Below are positions 12,081 to 24,849 of a stretch of 64,000 nt of DNA, one piece after another; position 1 is the first letter of the stretch; the number at the start of each line of letters is the position of its first letter. Below the pieces are notes generated by a model. The model was not told where the DNA came from, did not search any database, and saw only the letters and a list, made by a program, of their open reading frames with translations. The position numbers and the translations under genes were made by a program. The stretch is from assembly GCA_024811115.1 (NCBI GenBank), contig JAKOGH010000216.1, positions 186,001-250,000 of the forward strand. The letters run 5' to 3'. The stretch is from Terana coerulea (Eukaryota > Basidiomycota > Agaricomycetes > Polyporales > Phanerochaetaceae).

Positions 12081-15000
12081 ATGGAGATAGACGTGAAGTA
12101 CATACCCTTCGATGCGTCCCAATGGGACGTCAAGCGAGCCATCGGAGCCGTTCTGCACTCGAACGACTTCTACAACTCGAGTGACCCTAGTGCGCGGTTG
12201 ATGTGAGTACTCGTGCCTCCCGTCCGTCGGGATCCTCGTAACACAGTGATCGCAGCAACTTCGACGTGAAGTTGAACAAGCACAACGAATGGAGCATACG
12301 AAACGATGGGACAGGAGTCTTGTCATTGGCCGACCGCAAGTTGGCCGATAGGCTCCTCAGGCTGGTTCGCGTGCCTGATTTTACCATTCGTATGAATGGC
12401 AAGAAGCTACGTCTTGAGCGGTCGTCCAAGAAACCCGATCGTAGGCTGAAGGAGCGGCTGGAGAAGACCCCGTATCTCCCACCTGAGATAGAGGAAGAGT
12501 TGGAGGACAAGTTGGAGAAGTTGAACGTGGGGTTTCATGTAGACAAGATCCAGTTCGGGGTGTACTATCGGCGGCCAGGCGATACCATCAAGAAGTCTCG
12601 ACTGTTCTCGAACGAATATCAGGTCGCCCCGGCTAACAAGAGCGCAGGACTTTTGGAATTCGAATATACGCACAAGCTGATACGCATACGGGTGAGTAAG
12701 GTTAAATATACGAAACTCGGTTGTCATAATTGCACATGACCATATCAGGTTGGTGATCCTATGATGGACGAACTTGCACACAACATTGTCATTACTTTCA
12801 AGAACATTCGCAAAATGGCCACCGGCAATGACTTTGGGAATCCATGTGCGTATAATAAAGGGATCCTCCTTTGATTGCTGTGCTCATGTTTGCTGTTAGT
12901 CGTCTGCTTTGAGCTTCTAACGCCCCCAATCTTCCAGTTGGAACGATTCCATCGAACATTGACAGGGCACGAATGGACAGATGAGCGCAAGTTTCGGCAA
13001 CGCCTGGATAGCCTGAACCCCGGGCATGCTGTCGTCTCGCCGTATGCTCACCAAATGCGGATCATTCTTCACGATGACAAGGATATAGAGAAGTTTGCTG
13101 AACTCTGCATTGTCGCAGACCTCGGTCGCCCAATACGAACCGAAATGGAGGCATTCTCGAACGGCTTCTTTTCCCGTGCGAGGATACTTCAAGTGCACCG
13201 TCTTTTTAAAGAGTTCGAGGCCTCTGGTAAATGGGGCATCGCATTCCAACTGGAGGCACTTTTGCGAAATGCGCTGCTCAATACCGAGGACCTACTGGAA
13301 CGTTTCCATGGACGAATCACACAGTTGTCCATACGCCATCCGGACACGGCCGCTGACACCCTCAGGCAGTTTACAGAGGCTATGCGAGCGAAGGACCCTC
13401 GCGAGTCCTCTATGGAATGCTTCGAGAAAATTTGCTCAAAGGAGACGCCGGACGTCTATGAGTTGTCGCCTGGTCACTTTCTGTGCCACCACGTCACGGT
13501 CACCCCAACGAGGATGGTCCTTGAAGGCCCGTATGTCATTCAGTCGAATCGAGTGATCCGAGACTACCCAGGCTACGAAGACCATTTCATCCGTGTTGAC
13601 TTCCGTGACGAAGACAACTTGCAATATCGTTGGGATCGTGATGTATGTATTACTCCTTGTTTTCTTCTGTATGCTTTGACCAATAATTACAGACCGACGG
13701 CGCATCTCTACTCAGGGACCGTGTGGGTGGGATCCTGAAGAAAGGCTTTGAACTTGCCGGCAGGTACTTCCAGTTCTTGGCTTACTCGTCCTCTGCCCTG
13801 CGCGAACACGCCGTGTGGTTCCTCAATCCATTCCGGCACCCAGAGAGAGGTTGGGTCACAGCGGAGTACATCCGCACGAGCCTCGGTGACTTCTCCGCGG
13901 TCATACGTTGCCCGTCCAAGTACGCGGCTCGTATCGCCCAGGCATTCACCGCGACGGACCCGTCGGTGAAGATTCGACGCGATCAATGGGAGGAGATGGA
14001 GGACTTGGGGAAGAGCCCTATCTTTTTACCGACGGTGTAGGGACCATTTCGAAGCAACTCGGGGACGAGATCTGGGAAGTCTTGTGTGCTGCTCGAGACG
14101 AAAGCTATCGAAGCAACGTGCAGCCATCTGCCGTGCGTTCACCATCGTTGATTCCCACTCAACATAAGTGCTAACATTCTGCGTAGTATCAGATTCGTTT
14201 CCTTGGTGGGTATTGTTTCGACGAAACCAGACAATGTTCTAACATCGTTTACCTATCATCAGGTTACAAGGGAATGGTGGTTGTGGACGGGCTACTCGAA
14301 GGAGTTAAGATGCGATTGCGGAAGTCAATGAACAAGTTCGAAGGTCCGTCCGAGGAGTTGGCCACCATAGAAATTGCCCGAGCGTTTGAGAGGCCCAACA
14401 CATGCTATCTAAATAGGTGCGTCGCAAGAAATGCAGTGTCAGCAAAATATTCATAAATCCACAGGCCACTCATCATGGTTCTAGAGGATCGCGGAGTTCC
14501 CAAGGAGGCGTTCCTAAGACTGCAGGCGGAAGCCGTGGGGAGCATCCACATGGCCAGCGACAGCCTCAAACAGTGCCGGCAACTCTTCCGTAACCATTCG
14601 CTTGGAACGCCGTATCGGCTTTCGTACGTTTACCAGCTGCTGCACGCCATAGGCATGGGTACAAAGTACGAGGAGACCGCGCCGGTGACTCTGCAAGATC
14701 AGTTCTTCGAACGGCTCGTCCAGTTCGCAAAGAATGACGTTCTGCGATCCATCAAACACAACGCCCGCATCCCGGTCGGGCAAAGCTACCTGCTCGTTGG
14801 TGTTGCCGACGAGGGCCCGGCTTACGAAGCCGAGGGTCGCGAGGATGTCTTCAAGCTCGAGGAGGGCCAAATTTACGGTACGTTCCGACTGTTCTACGCC
14901 ACATCACCTTGTGTTTGACGTTTCGCGGGCAGCTTGTGTCCAATTGCCGGGAGAGGAACCTATCTACCTCGAAGGTGATTGAGGCAGGGTTGAGCTGTCG

Positions 15001-16611
15001 TGGTGCTTGATAACTGACTCCACGACCAGGCGCTGTTGTTATTTCGCGGAGCCCGGTAGTTCATCCTGGTGACGGTAAGTCTCACATCGTATTCATGATT
15101 GTCTGATTGCCTATACCTATAATGCTTGACTCTAGTGCAACGTGTGAATGCCATTGGCGAGCCGCCCGACAAAGGCTTGTGTTTCTTCCGGAATCTGAAG
15201 AATGTTGTCGTTTTACCATCGCAAGGTCTGTTCACGTGTTTGACTCGGCAGTCATGTTCAATGCTATACTAATGCACTCATTTAGGGCCTCGTTCGCTGG
15301 CTTCTATGTTGGGGGGCGGAGACTTGGACGGGTACGTATGGGTTTGTCCTAAACACGAAACATTATACATATGATCGACTTGACATTCAGAGACTTGTAC
15401 TCCGTTATGGTGGAAAGCACACTGCTTCCAACCGAGCACCAGGACGCAGCGGCGTACCCACCAGTCGGACAGCGGAAACTCGAACGGGACAGTACCGTGG
15501 AGGACATTTGTGACTTCGTGGTTGAATACATCGATTCCGACGTACTGGTAAGTACTCGCATTCCATACTCGGAAGTTCTTTTAAAGTCATCGTGCTTTCT
15601 AGGGTTTACTTTCAGATAATCACCTCATCATCGCAGGTATGTTTACTTGCATGGTAGTCTACTACCCGTGACCAACACGACCCTGCACAGATCAGTCCCC
15701 CGTAAGCCTCTGCCTAGCATGCTTCCGCTTCATCATAAATTAATCATATTTGTGACCTCTAGGAGGGCACGAGAGACGCAAAGTGTATGCAGCTCGCGGC
15801 TCTTTGCAGCCAAGCTGTGGATTATCCGAAGAATGGTATGGCTGTCGATATGTGAGTGTCACTGTCAAACGCTGCGCAACTCATCTTAGACGGGACCCAC
15901 AGACAAAATGCTCCACGACGCCTGATCCCGTTCAAACCCGACTGGAAGAAAGCGGAGGACAGTGCACCGCGAGGAACCGACTACTACGAGTCCACGCGTG
16001 CTCTCGGTGAACTGTTCCGCAACGTTCAGCTCTTGCCACTATTGCAGAGGGCACCTCCGCCCGCGAAGCCGCCGCATCCGCTGTCTGACAGCATCTCCGT
16101 CGCCCTCAAGCCGTTCATCGCCCGCGCCCTGAATATGGAATGCGTCGACAACGTAGACCGAGACGTCGCCACCATAGGGCCGATCTTCCGTCGGTACGCG
16201 GACGAACTCCGGTACATCTGCATGACCCACTCGCTCTCCGACTCTCCGGAAAGCCGCCTGATGGAGGAGGAAGTCGTCGTCGGGACTATCACGGCCGCGT
16301 GCTCGCAGAATCGCTACCGGAGCGACCGCACGCACCGCATGCGAACGCACTCGGGAGTGCTGGCAGGAAGCGTTCGCAAGAAGTTGTACAAGAGGGTGCA
16401 GGAGCCGACGGAGGGCGACAAGCGATATGGGCTCACGCAGGCGTGGCTGGCCTGGGACTACGGGATGCGCAACCGACACATCTTTGGAGCGAACAGCTTC
16501 GCCATCGTTGCACTCACCGCAATCGCGGATGTGCTGGACGACATGGGTTTAGTCCACTTGAAATCGGAAGGCGGATCCGCCGCAGACGGGGGTGGGGTTG
16601 ACGGCGCATGA
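12081..16611 (+). CDS. RNA-dependent RNA polymerase (RDR/QDE-1 type)
   Basis: Cell-encoded RdRP that makes double-stranded RNA for Dicer in fungal RNA silencing. The ATG at 12081 opens MEIDVKYIPFD. An N-terminal region with PIFQLERFHRTLTG and a central region with DHFIRVDFRDEDNLQYRWD precede the conserved LFTDGVGTISKQLGDEIW block, IRFLGYKGMVVVDG, RPLIMVLEDRGVP, VVISRSPVVHPGDVQRV, LKNVVVLPSQGPRSLASM and the catalytic GGGDLDGDLYSV, whose three Asp residues bind metal. The DLDGD motif is split by the intron 15332-15390. The C-terminal domain continues with GLLSDNHLIIADQ and PFKPDWKKAED to a TGA at 16611. At least ten introns. The frame slips by one base at about 14010-14016, right before FTDGVGTIS. 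All catalytic motifs are otherwise present. Confidence 0.93.
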
Positions 16612-16933
16612 TGGATTTGGGTTATGAACTACAATGTACAATAGAGATTACATGCGGCAGAGAAGGGTTTGGAATGTACCAGCATTGTTCTAAACAGATT
16701 ATGCGATAGCAAACAGCGTTAAGTGTTCGAGAGCAGCTTGACGAGTTACAGATAGCGGTAGAGAGCAAGTGAGAGCATTGAAGTCGACATGTAGTAATCA
16801 GGAGAGCAAGAGAGCCTTGTAGTGTTTGATGAGTGCTGAAGCATCTGTCGCAACCTGAATTCTCCATATAGTATGCGGGTCGGCTCGAACCAAGGAGGGA
16901 TAAGACGTACCCGTTGGTTCTCCTGTTCTTCGT
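16612..16933. other. convergent intergenic region
   Basis: About 320 bases between the stop codons of the rightward RdRP gene and the leftward coiled-coil gene. It should carry both 3' UTRs. No gene is seen. Confidence 0.5.
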
Positions 16934-17852
16934 CTATACGAGCCTTTGCGTGCTTGATAAGTCTTCGTCTGGATCGATGACGCTCTTCCGAATGCGATTC
17001 CACTTCACATAGTCAGCCACAATAGCTACGACTTAACGGACTTGTAAAGCAAGGCAGAGACGTACGCATTGCACTGGTCTCGTTGACGGCGTCGGCCCGT
17101 CGGTGTGTGAGATCGTCGAACATGGATGGGAACACCGCCAGTACAGATTGTGCGGCATCCTGTGTAACACGGAAGCGTAAGCGAATAGTATTTCGGCGCA
17201 TATAGTCACATATCTCGGCCTATACAGACCTCTCGGCCGCCAAACAGAGACAGGTCCTTCAGGTATTGGTCTTGAGAGACTTCGCGTGCCTTCATTTCGG
17301 TAATCTTTCCCTTGTACTGTTCGCTACTCTCCACGGTAAGCTATGCCATGCAGGGGGTAACTCGGCTCACATGTATGCAACGCCTTCCTTCACGGCATTA
17401 TCAGCATTCTTCCGTGCCTCGCTGAAGAGCGCATCCTTCTTGGCTTGAAATGCAGCGGATCTGGACACATTCTTGCTCGACTTGCGCTCTGATAGTCCCA
17501 CAGGCAGAGTCAGCAAGTGCATGGCCAAGGCGTGGCCGCCTCATGGTACGTACTTTGAAATTCCTGCAGGATGGAGAGCATTTCCAGCATGCTGTTCGGA
17601 AACGCTCAGGAAAGCTTAATTGACATTGTTCGCGGGCACTCACCTCTCCTGGTCGTCAGACCCCGCGCCATGCTCATCATCTGAGCCCTCCGACACTACT
17701 TTCACCTTATCTACGTGCGATTGCGTCTGGTTATATGCGGTCGTCGTATGTCCTGTGACCCCTCAGACAGCTCACCTGCGGACACGCAGTCAGTCCCAAG
17801 CCTGTAATTTTCACGTAAGTACCACACCATTGGCTGCAGCTTGGCGCGGCAT
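16934..17852 (-). CDS. small coiled-coil protein, not recognised
   Basis: Splice phase supports a multi-exon leftward gene ending at TAG (16934-16936). Proposed exons give MPRQAAAN, DKVKVVSEGSDDEHGAGSDD, SMLEMLSILQEFQKRKSSKN, SAAFQAKKDALFSEARKNAD, AYIEQYKGKITEMKAREVS, YLKDLSLFGGRE, AAQSVLAVFPSMFDDLTHRR and PIVADYVKWNRIRKSV. The middle is strongly helical and charged with heptad-like Leu/Ala spacing, preceded by an acidic Ser/Asp patch. Length is about 180-200 residues. I do not recognise the family; a small kinetochore, meiotic or membrane-trafficking coiled coil are all possible. The start is uncertain, since the first exon stays open upstream to an ATG at 18104. Confidence 0.5.
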
Positions 17853-20800
17853 ATCTCCTAGATCTGGTGTGCTGAATCTCGGCCGTAAGGTACTTGTGGG
17901 CAGCTGGCGGTATTTGTTGTGGTCCGCTTGAGCTGAGTCTGAAGCGAGCGGGCCTTCAAAGCCACCCCACCTGACGAGGCCAAACAACCCGCGCGTCCAA
18001 GCCACGTGTGCGAGCGCTTTGCGGGACCACAGCGTGGCGGTCGCGTGGCAAAGCGCCACGGCGCTCTTTGTGGCACCTTGATGAATCGTACTCCACAACT
18101 CCATGCATGCGGGACACGCTCCCTGTGGGGGTTTGTGTGACCCTTATACTGAGATCCACTGTGGTGTCGGCGCCTGGGAGGTCTACGCCGATGCAGAGCC
18201 CGAGGGCGGCTTGGAGGGCGGTGGGGGATGAGGTTGAGGGTTGCGGTGAATTGTATCGAGGGTGTTGCACAGCAGAACCCTCGCCATCGCCATATCATGA
18301 GTGTTTTCTAGGTGGAGAGGGCACGCGGCAAGAGCGACGTCGCCTCAGCCCTGAGGATGACTAGTATTAACTGGTGAGTTTCCGCAATCAATTATGAGGG
18401 ACTGGCGGCTTACGTCTATAAAGCTCTCGATGCGTCTATTGCAGCGGCTTATTAATGACGACAAGCTTCCTGGTTCTAACCTACCGTTAAGGAGCGATAT
18501 ATTGTTACTTCTGACGCGTATCCGGACATCTAGAACTTGCTCACCCCCGTAGCAAGCTCCCCTAGACGTTCGTGTTCAAGGGACCGCCGGACATCGCCGA
18601 AGCACGGTTCACAGCCCGTAAAAACCCTTGAAGATGGAGGCGGACCATCTTGAAGGTCGGGGTAAGGATAGCCCACTCTGTGGCTGTTTCGTCGGCCGTC
18701 GTGAAGAAAGTTGACACCTTCAACTTTGCCTTAGATCTACCTGTGCCTCTGGGGCTGTTAAGCGCGAACACGAGGTGGCGAAACAAAGGTCGCTCCACAC
18801 CGTAGAAAGAGGGTGTTGGAGTCGCTTGGACGGTTTCCTAGTAGGGTAGGTACCCTCAAGACGTATATAACACAACTTGTACGTGTTGGATGAATAACCG
18901 CAGCGGTCTGGCACTTGCAGCTCGAGTCGTCGGCGCCCGTCATTGTGGACACTTCATCGGCGGCGTTGTACGGTCAGAGACACCCCGCCACTTGTCCCTA
19001 GAATCCTCAAAATACAGCGTCGTCGAGGCGTTGCTATCAGAAGGGACAGCCGCTGGGGAAGGAAGACACTCGCACCTTTATTACGGTGGCTGTTGGATCC
19101 CTTCTGCTGTCGTGAGTACTACGGCCTCTCGGCTGCCTTCCACTTGGATCTTGCCAGATATTCCCGCCCGTAAACCCGGAAACCTCGAGAGAATCGTCGG
19201 GTGCAGTGGGTGGCTCAACGGGCCAGGTGAGAAGAGGCTGCGCGCAGTGGTGGCCTGAATTTCCTCGGGAAGCGATATCCGCGAAGAATAGAGTAACAGA
19301 CGTCGCTTGCCTAATCGCGGCGGAGACGATCAACAGATGTAATGCTGGCTTTGTACTGGTGGTAGTCCGCACGTTTCAGACGTGCTCACGGTTGCAGCAA
19401 TAGAGCCGACCCGTCTCCTTTAGTTCTAGCAAACCTTCTGGTCAGCCGTCACTCTAGGCGCATCGATAGCAGCTCACTCCGTAACCTACACGCCAGCCGG
19501 GTTAATGCAGCGCGGCACGCCTGCCATTCGCGACATGGATCGCCTGGCATAGTTTGGGACAGACGCCATGGGCTGCTAGCATGGCAGGCGGAGACAGGCT
19601 TCTCGCCCGGAGGGTTTCCCAGGTGGGAAGATGGCCGCGCGCGTTGGTACCTAGGTACCTGGACTAGGCCCGAGAGCCAGACCGTCCTTCTTCCATCCGC
19701 GCCTGCGTACGGGAGAAGCGCGACTCTAGGTTTCTTGGGACCGTATACGAGCCAATCACCGTCGCGGGAAGACTTGGCAATGCTGGAATCTGCTGGAATT
19801 GCTTTACATATGTCTTCGCTGTCCAGGCCGCCAGGGCGCCGTCAAAGGATTGCCGCAGCTGTCGACGGGGTATCACCGACGCGGTCCGGTGTGGACCTTG
19901 TCGGGCCCCTTCGTACACGCCTGGCGACCTTCCAGCAGTCTCACTGGCCGAGAGCGAGGCTATGTACGTACCGCGAACGTCCGGTACACTGATGCCTTAT
20001 CGGCCGGAGCAAGAGAAAATTGCTCTCGAACCTGTGTGAATTTCTCAAGTCCTCTCTTTGGAATATCCGACAGAGACTATGAACTTGAACTGTGACGTAC
20101 CTCAGCTGACCAGTTGACTTGGTCACCAGCTGCTTGACGTTATCCCCAAACACCGTTACGGCCGATGGTTACGTGGGCGAGCATCTGTACCAGTCATCGA
20201 TTCTCTCAGACCATGACAACATATGTTTACACTTTCCTTTTGCTCTTAATGAGGCCGTTTTCTCGAAAGACCGGGTATTAGACGATTAGGACACGTTGAC
20301 AGACAATATTGATACTCACCGCAGCTCGCCGGTGTAATATTCCCCTGGCCGTGTGAGAAATTTTTATCATCGCACGGCCGTCATTACGCAACGGTCTAGA
20401 ACAACAAAGGTTCCTGCGTACAGGAGTGACTCCTATTCCGCACCTAAGGGTCCCGGGCTGTCTAGACTTGTATTCAAATGCCTTCAGAACGGCGGCTTGA
20501 ATGACGGCCTCCACGAAAAGTAGCTGAGCCACTATACGGGTTATGAGCCTGAGATGATGGCTTACCAGCTTCAGGGGCAGTTGCTGTACATGCCGCAAAT
20601 AAAAGCATTAATATTTCCATGAGCTCTGTCTGGAATTGTGCTTTGGCGATCCGACAAATTCACTTTGTGCGGATCGCGATGTCTCACGAGTCACCTTGTG
20701 GACACGAGGCTGTCTGTGCGTTGAATATGCTCTCGGCAGGGCCGCGGCGAGAGTTCCAAAGGACCTGAACGGTGTGCGCCCAGCGTTGGGAGCCAATCCG

Positions 20801-21345
20801 AGCGGGCGGCGAGAGAGGATCTAGATTGGGATCAAAGGCCGTGGACCTAGCCCTGCCCTAAATAGGACGGCGGTATAAGGCGGTCAGTAGGAACAAGTTC
20901 CGGTCTTTATCCCCTCATGATTTGGCAACTCGACGTCCTCGTCCCTCCGGACGTTGAACTGCGTCGTGAGGATCTCGCAGGAGAATGAGATTGGTGCAAG
21001 GCATAGACTGTACCTCCGTATCTCCCTGAACTGCGCTTCTCACCTGTTTGGGGCTCGTTAGAGTGGTATACATTCAGCTTCGAATAAATATACGGCGTCC
21101 AGCATTCCGAGCGGCGTGTGACTCGTGGGCGGAGGTCAGCCAGTGTTTGGCTGTGGTAAGAAAGAGAGCAGAAACGCCCGCCCATTCAGGTTATTGTATC
21201 TGGCAATCGGCGAAAGTTCCAGGCTTTCGTTCTCAGTCGCCCAATACCGTCTCCATCATAAAGCTTCTGGTCTGGCTTGCGCTGCCGAACGCCCCCTTTC
21301 CCCTCCTCCTCCACCTCCTCGCTGCCGCCGCCTCTCACGTCCGCC
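17853..21345. other. gene-poor region of about 3.5 kb
   Basis: No conserved protein motif was found on either strand. Open frames are short and overlap on both strands. A minus-strand frame at about 17956-18270 and another at 18562-18798 have fairly balanced composition and could be exons or eroded gene pieces, but neither is recognised. A perfect 14-base palindrome (ggtacctaggtacc) lies at 19646-19659, and a TATA-like sequence near 18865. No transposon ends, long terminal repeats or tandem arrays were seen by eye. Confidence 0.4.
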
Positions 21346-24300
21346 ATGACCTACAAACTCTCAGCGACTCTGTCCGGACACACCTCTGATGTCCGTCAAC
21401 TCTTCAGACACACACTTTGAACGACACCGTGCTTACCACTCACCGCAGGTCCGAGGTGTCGTCACCCCTACAAACGACCTTGTCGTGTCTGCCTCGCGCG
21501 ATTCCACCGCCATATCATGGAAAAGGACCTCTCCAGACTCTCCGCTTGCGCAGTCGGCCGTGTTAGCTGCAAGTCACCGGTATGTGAATTCAATCACGTA
21601 CATACCACCGACCGCGGATGCACCAGAAGGTGAGCGCTTTACACTGGCCGCGCGGACTTGGAAGGGGCTGAGCGGGAGGGGAAAGGCTACGTGGTCACTG
21701 GCAGTCAGGACGCCCTCATCAACGTATTCTCGCTCGCAAGCGGCAAGACGGACGCGTCCTTCACATTGATTGGACACGAGCAGAACGTCTGTGCTCTCGA
21801 CGCGACGCCAGATGGGACTATTATATCGGGATCGTGGGATCTGTACGTCAGGCACACTAAGCAGCAACGCGGTGATGTTAGCTGACTTCATATTCAAGGA
21901 CAGCGCGTGTATGGAAGAACTTCGCGACCGTGTATGAGCTCAGAGGACATACTCAGGCGGTGTGGGCGGTGCATGCATTGAACTCAGAACAGTTCCTTAC
22001 CGGTATGTGCACAAGTGCCCCATATCTCGTCGGCGTGCGTCTTACAACAGGTCAGGCTCGGCCGACAACACCATCAAGTTGTGGAACCAGCACAAGAATG
22101 TGAAGACCTACAAGGGGCACACCCAGCCTGTTCGAGACATTACCCTCATTCCAGACGTCGGTTTCGCGTCATGCGCCAACGATGGGTCAGTCATTGCCCT
22201 GTACAATCCCCTGGGCGTATGAAAAACTGAATATATGCAGCGAAATACACGTCTGGACACTGGAGGGTGACATCGTCTACACGCTCTCTGGCCACACTTC
22301 CTTCGTGTACAGTCTTGCACTTCTCCCGACCGGCGAGATCGCATCGACCGGCGAAGATCGTTCGCTGCGAATCTGGCGGGGTGAGTGCTTCCCCTATTCA
22401 TTTGTTGTGACAGCTCTCACTGACACGACCCAGATGGCGAGTGTGTCCAGACCATCACCCACCCTTGTATTTCCGTATGGGCCGTCTCAGCAATGCCCAA
22501 TGGTGATCTCGTGACCGGCTCCAGTGATGGTGTGGTACGGGTCTTCAGTGCTGCGCAAGAGCGGTGGGGAACACCAGACCAGCTAAAGGCATACGACGAC
22601 GCTGTGGCGAACACCGCAGTCCCTGCGCAGCAAGTCGGCGACGTGCAAAAGTCCAACTTGCCTGGGGAGGAGGCACTTACGGAACCCGGTAAGTCGGCTT
22701 ACCAGCTACATTCACGAGATCCGCCATACTCATGGTCCCTGTGAATACAGGCAAGAAGCCGGGAGAAGTCAAGATGATACGTAAGGGAGATACGGTGGAA
22801 GCTCATCAGGTAAGCGGCCTTGAATAGGCTGTTAGGTGGAGCTCTGACTCATCTCGTTATCAATAGTGGGATAATGCTTCCATGAGCTGGCAAAAGATTG
22901 GCGATGTTGTAGATGCTGTTGGATCCGGACGCAAGCAGCTTTACGAGGGCAAGGAATACGACCATGTCTTTGATGTAGATGTCCAAGAGGGAGCACCTCC
23001 TCTAAAACTTCCTTATAACGCCAATGGTGCGTACTCTCCTTTTCTTCCCTCATTCACGTGCCTATTCTCCATTTTTGCAGAAAATCCCTATACCGCCGCC
23101 CAACGGTTCCTGCAAAACAACGAACTTCCATTAAGTTATTTGGATGAAGTAGTCAGATTTATAGAGAAGAACACTTCAGGCGTGAGCATGAGTAGTGGTG
23201 GGGGTAACGAATATGTGGACCCTTTTACCGGTAATGCCGTTTGCGCACATCGTCATTTATTTTTCCCTCATCGCTCAATATTCAGGGGCATCACGGTACC
23301 AGCCAGCGGGAACGTCGTCGTCTGCTGGTAGCTCAGATTACGCCGACCCCTTCACGGGTGCTTCGAGGTACCGAGCTCCAGCCGCTGCCCCGCCGCCCTC
23401 CGCGCCAGTCGCCTCCGGGGATCCTTGGACTGGCGGCTCCCGCTATTCTGGTGCGCCTGTACCTGCACCTGCACCCCGACCGACTCAAGCGCAGCCACCA
23501 CCACCAACACCCGCGACTTCTTCGATGAGCCTACCTATGGTGAGTGCATTGCACTTATTTGACGCTTATTTGTCACTTCGCTCATCATTTATATAGCGCA
23601 ACGCGCTGTCGTTCAAACAAGCAAATGTGGCTGGTATGCGAGACAAACTGTTCCAATTCAACCAGGCGCTTGCGCACGAGATAGTGAGTTCTTTACACGA
23701 TGTAGCAAGGTAGAAGCACTGAAGACAAGAATAGTCAACCGCCACAGTTGCCATGTATCCCGACGAAAGGAGTCTCCTTGAGGAAACCTTCCTGTATCTT
23801 TCGCAAGCAGTGATGGGCACACAACATAACACTGCTCCACCAGTAACAAAGGAGCACATTGAAGTTATCACTTCCCTTTTGGAACGCTGGCCCGCTGGTT
23901 CTCGTTTCCCTCGTGCGTACTATCCATCATGTTGTAGTTTCTCGTTGCCTGTGCCCAATCTGACTAAACTGCTCGTTTATCAGTTATCGACCTGCTAAGA
24001 TTGGTGCTTGCCTTTTGCAGCGATGTGTACTCGGGCTTCCGCCAGCAGATCGTCAGGACATTGTTCACGGCGGCAGAGTGGTCACAAGTGTGTGCGCTGA
24101 CCCGGCGGGGCGGATGCGGGAAAACAGCCCTGCGCTGCTTCTACGCGCTCTCGCGAATATGGTCCAAGACGACATAGAGCTCGGAGACGGGGCCTGGGCC
24201 AACGAGGCACGTCATCTTCACCAGTTCAATGTTCGATGTTCCCATTCATTTCATCTGACCGAGTTACGGATTACGCAGATTGTATACCAATTATCGCCGA

Positions 24301-24849
24301 CGCCGTACGCGGCCCTGTCAAAACCACAAGCCATCGCGTTCGCCACGCTGCTCGTCAAGTAAGTTTGCGCCGTCTTCTCACCGTATATCGCCGCCTCACG
24401 GCTGTTCTCCGCATCTCGTACAGCATCTCGAGTCTCGGCCTCCGACAACGCCTAGACCCCGAGCTGCGCTCACAGCATGTGGCGCTCGTTCTTCAGGTGA
24501 CTACAAGCTTCCATCTGCATGCTCCGTTTGACGCGGCGCGCTGACGGGTGTGCGCATGGCGTGTTCCAGAGCCTGCTCGCGGAGAAGAGGGAGTCCGAGC
24601 CAGCGTTCCGGCTGCTCGTCGCGCTCGGCAACACGGTACGTGCCTTGTCCGTGTCCACGCTGTCCTTGGACCCTAGCCTGGACGTAGTGCTCATGGCACG
24701 CATCTTAGGTGTACGCCGCGCGGCAGAACGCGCTGCCGCTCGACGCGGCGCAGGTTGAGCAGGCGCGGGAGGTCGTCGCTGCCGCCAACACGGCCTTCCC
24801 CGAGGAGCGCATACAGTCGACGGCGGCCGCCATCGTGGGCATGCTCTAA
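21346..24849 (+). CDS. DOA1: DOA1/UFD3/PLAA-like ubiquitin-binding WD40-PFU-PUL protein
   Basis: Cofactor of the Cdc48/p97 segregase in ubiquitin turnover and endosomal sorting. The ATG at 21346 opens MTYKLSATLSGHTSD. WD40 blades follow, for example VVSASRDSTAISWKR, ITGSWD-type turns, GSADNTIKLWNQHKNVKTYK, STGEDRSLRIWR and VTGSSDGVVRVFS. The PFU domain starts with WDNASMSWQKIGDVVDA and runs through YDHVFDVDV and NPYTAAQRFLQNNELPLSYL. A Pro/Ala-rich linker carries repeated DPFTG-ASRY units. The PUL domain includes SFKQANVAGMRDKL, PDERSLLEETFLYLSQ, VIDLLRLVLA and LLLRALANM, ending IVGML at the TAA (24847-24849). The frame slips once at about 24081-24095 (a GTGTGT stretch) between TAAEWSQV and the next PUL helix. 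Confidence 0.92.
23207..23470 (+). repeat. DPFTG/ASRY peptide repeat in the DOA1 linker
   Basis: The linker between PFU and PUL repeats a short unit with an Asp-Pro-(Phe/Trp)-Thr-Gly core followed by Ser-Arg-Tyr: VDPFTG...ASRY, ADPFTGASRY, DPWTGGSRYSG. Such DPF/DPW-type units are known docking motifs for adaptor proteins in other contexts and are also seen in PLAA-family linkers; the partner here is unknown. Confidence 0.7.

Noticed and set aside
17858..18298. 146-codon minus-strand frame and overlapping plus-strand frame
   Set aside because: Arg/Pro/His-rich with no family signal; overlapping frames on both strands suggest GC-driven chance openness.
19646..19659. Palindrome ggtacctaggtacc as a transposon terminal repeat
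   Set aside because: No second copy, no target-site duplication and no transposase frame nearby.
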